DNA of 64,000 nt from Hormiphora californensis (Eukaryota > Ctenophora > Tentaculata > Cydippida > Pleurobrachiidae), in contig CM035350.1 in the NCBI GenBank assembly GCA_020137815.1, positions 9,192,265-9,256,264 of the forward strand, written 5' to 3'. Under the pieces are notes generated by a model. It worked only from the letters and a program-made list of their open reading frames with translations. It did no database searches and had not been told where the DNA came from. This document shows positions 62,501 through 64,000 of the stretch, one piece after another. Position 1 is the first letter of the stretch, and the number at the start of each line of letters is the position of its first letter. Position numbers and translations under genes: made by a program.

Positions 62501-63959
62501 CGTAAAAACTCCGCGTTTTGGTCGAGGTAAATCAACTCCTTTCATTGAACTAATCATCATTTTTGAGGTGATATGAGATCTCTCTACATTGCTGCACGAT
62601 ACCAATCGCAAAAACTCAAATCACATGCTTGAATTTCAGAAAATCCCTTAATTATGGCTCAGAAAAGGTGTCAGATATCATCATGATCACATGGACACCC
62701 ACTAACTAGCCCAGAAACACGCTACAACACCTCTCTGTCATTGCAGGACATGGGCCAAACAATACCCATACCTTTTCATCACTTTAGGGATGTTGGTTCA
62801 TGAATGAGTGGAATGAACTACCAAAAATGAAAAATGAACTTTGAGTTTTGACCTTGATTTTTCTTGTGAGCAAAGATCTTTGTTTATCCAACGTTCACCC
62901 AAATTTTTAAAACGGTTGAACAAAAGGTAGCCGTGATACAGCCGATTGAAAGTCGCAGGAAGAGCCAAAATCATGCATGTGCATTTTCTCAACTGCCATG
63001 TGACCTGGTGCTTCAATTTCAATTTTATGGTGCTCATTGGAAAGACAATTTCGAGCCAAACAAAATGCCTAACTCTCGGTAAATTAGAGTCCTTAATTCA
63101 TTAATGAACGTGTAGAAAGTTCATGAATGAAAAATGAACTTTTGAATAAAAATTTCATAATTTGCAAAAAGTCGTCCAGGAATTGTTCCAGCATGTTCCC
63201 GTAGTTTGTTTTTGGACAACTATCACCGTTTCGGACGTACGGCTCGTCCCCCGCTATCATAATTTATGGGCCACCTTGTATATGAGCACCCTTTCATGAC
63301 GTCATTAGCACATCATCACAATAACGGGATGATATATATCAGCTCATTTTTCACGAAGATATGATTACGTTAGTTTGTTAACTTTGGAAATGGTGGGGGT
63401 AGCGAACTGATTGTTTATTTCACACCTACCTGTCTCGCACACACATAACTAGCAAGTGTGAATCGCACGACCATGAGTATGAAAGGCGTGATTTCATGTA
63501 TCACTTCTGCCCACCCAAGTTAGAAATTTGCCACCTTGGCCCAAGAAAACTGCACCCGGAAATCACATTGGCTTACAGTCGCCGGTGCGATGGTTGGGAC
63601 CGTGAGAACAAAGTTGATAAAGACCCCCTATCGGCTATCTAAAGCCTTATTATTTCCGAGCTCAAATTGACCACCCTAATATGACTTTTTTAGAACCCCA
63701 GTCCCCAACAGTTACCCTAAAGACTGTAAATTCTGTAACAGATTTTCTAAATGTATCTCCACTGTTTCAGATGGAGCAAGCAATCCAGTCCAATATGGCC
63801 AAGGTAGTTGAGCAACAGAAGACAGTTGCTGATGAGATCCAGAAGAAGAAGGACGATCAGTTAGCGGGTGTCAGTAAAGATTTAATCGCGAGGATCAGAG
63901 CCAAGGAGGCTAAGAAGATCGCTCAGAAGATGATCCGAAACCCAGAGAATGATAAAGAG
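56571..63959 (+). CDS. CDT1: DNA replication licensing factor CDT1, 5' part
   Basis: CDT1 loads MCM2-7 at origins and is restrained by geminin and by CRL4-Cdt2. Exons: 56571-56654, 56759-57157, 57250-57359, 58317-58583, 59017-59166, 59267-59431, 59520-59801, 59946-60087, 63771-63959, continuing past the window; all phases agree. A Lys/Pro/Ser-rich disordered N-terminal region leads to the geminin-binding winged helix (LPESFKRLHDKFNTSDQVVN, LTRRKETCTFQKLQKNVQEI, RNQYQLTI), then RWHPGFDLNGLELP and finally GVSKDLIARIRAKEAKKIAQ, a family hallmark before the C-terminal MCM-binding domain. The start is the first ATG after the poor-quality block and is less sure than the rest. Confidence 0.9.
57317..57484 (+). 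repeat. ~165-bp direct repeat, copy 1 (CDT1 exon 3 end and donor)
   Basis: From CTACAGGGGGGAGAATGCTC through the donor to the CGACCCCCATAACGACCCC repeat. It is repeated at 58107-58275 with near identity, including the last 43 bases of exon 3 and its donor. Confidence 0.93.
57485..58106 (-). mobile_element. LINE fragment encoding RNase H
   Basis: Read on the - strand the first frame runs KETLRKDYETTIDWETG... VYTDGSKNEANQTGLGAHS; one frame over, FQAEVTAIKRPAEEL, SDSAASISALSKL; then VKIKWVKAHIGIQGNEIADQ. This supplies the RNase H residues TDGS, QAE, SDS and HxGNExAD in order, as in I/Jockey-type LINE polyproteins. One frameshift is visible near 57,905. It is bounded by the ~165-bp direct repeat. 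Confidence 0.88.
58107..58275 (+). repeat. ~165-bp direct repeat, copy 2
   Basis: Second copy of 57317-57484. It includes a second set of codons for GGRMLAALAKK and a second donor (GTAGGCTC at 58139), then ACGACCCC repeats running into the true acceptor at 58316. Confidence 0.93.
60249..63278. mobile_element. 3-kb element with ~450-bp terminal inverted repeats in CDT1 intron 8
   Basis: The left arm (60249-60705) starts CAAGGTGGCCCATAAATTAT and the right arm (62815-63278) is its inverted copy. The centre contains a ~470-bp direct duplication (61736-62060 and 62204-62530, core AAACAGTCAAAATAAGGGGT) with a more diverged third copy at about 61,310, and repeated TGTAATTAAAATGTAATTAC motifs. No transposase frame is recognisable. 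I did not find a target duplication. Confidence 0.75.
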
Positions 63960-64000
63960 GTAATAGATCCCCCCCCCGAAATTCATACTGAATTGACTGC

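Overview
The window is animal nuclear DNA. Evidence: eleven recognisable intron-bearing protein genes with GT..AG introns often only 70-350 bases long, an animal-type cyclin J, a class A GPCR, CUB/EGF extracellular modules, a CHHC (GTSF1-like) zinc-finger protein, and many short DNA transposons. Gene density and compact introns suggest an invertebrate, possibly an early-branching lineage; I cannot name a species from sequence alone.

Region 1 (1-23.2 kb) is a co-directional run of eight + strand genes: POLR2C (3' part), ELOF1, MED30, AUP1, an FKBP12-type prolyl isomerase, a CHHC zinc-finger protein, LIPT1 and WDR46. Apart from one transposon-filled gap (MED30 to AUP1), only about 150-540 bases separate each stop from the next start, and several genes carry a pyrimidine tract ending in AG just 5' of the ATG. 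This resembles spliced-leader or operon organisation, although ordinary 5'UTR introns are not excluded. The first three genes all belong to RNA polymerase II transcription. The MED30-AUP1 gap and the third LIPT1 intron hold large palindromic, nested DNA transposons whose target-site duplications can be read directly.

Region 2 (23.5-25.7 kb) is a - strand gene for a small secreted Cys-containing protein I do not recognise. Region 3 (25.7-31.5 kb) has no supported gene and is rich in CT/GA microsatellites and a degenerate minisatellite. Region 4 (31.5-35.2 kb) is a + strand CUB-EGF-CUB-CUB gene. Region 5 (37.3-38.4 kb) is a - strand class A GPCR with two compensating frameshifts. Region 6 (38.4-45.9 kb) is repeat-rich, including a 675-bp tandem duplication built of stacked hairpins. 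Region 7 (45.9-48.1 kb) is - strand cyclin J. Region 8 (about 50.07-56.54 kb) looks like very poor base-calling with homopolymer runs everywhere; a LINE reverse transcriptase can still be made out. Region 9 (56.6 kb to the end) is the 5' part of CDT1 (+), interrupted by a LINE RNase H fragment and a 3-kb inverted-repeat element.

The most unusual pattern is tandem duplication anchored on splice junctions. In WDR46 a 69-bp module (branch-point-like CTAAC, pyrimidine tract, CAG acceptor and the first ~35 bases of the exon) is repeated 46 times in front of the true acceptor, and every decoy leads to an in-frame stop. The secreted-protein gene shows the same design with an 80-bp unit in seven copies. 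Smaller versions sit at junctions of POLR2C, ELOF1, AUP1, the CHHC gene and CDT1.
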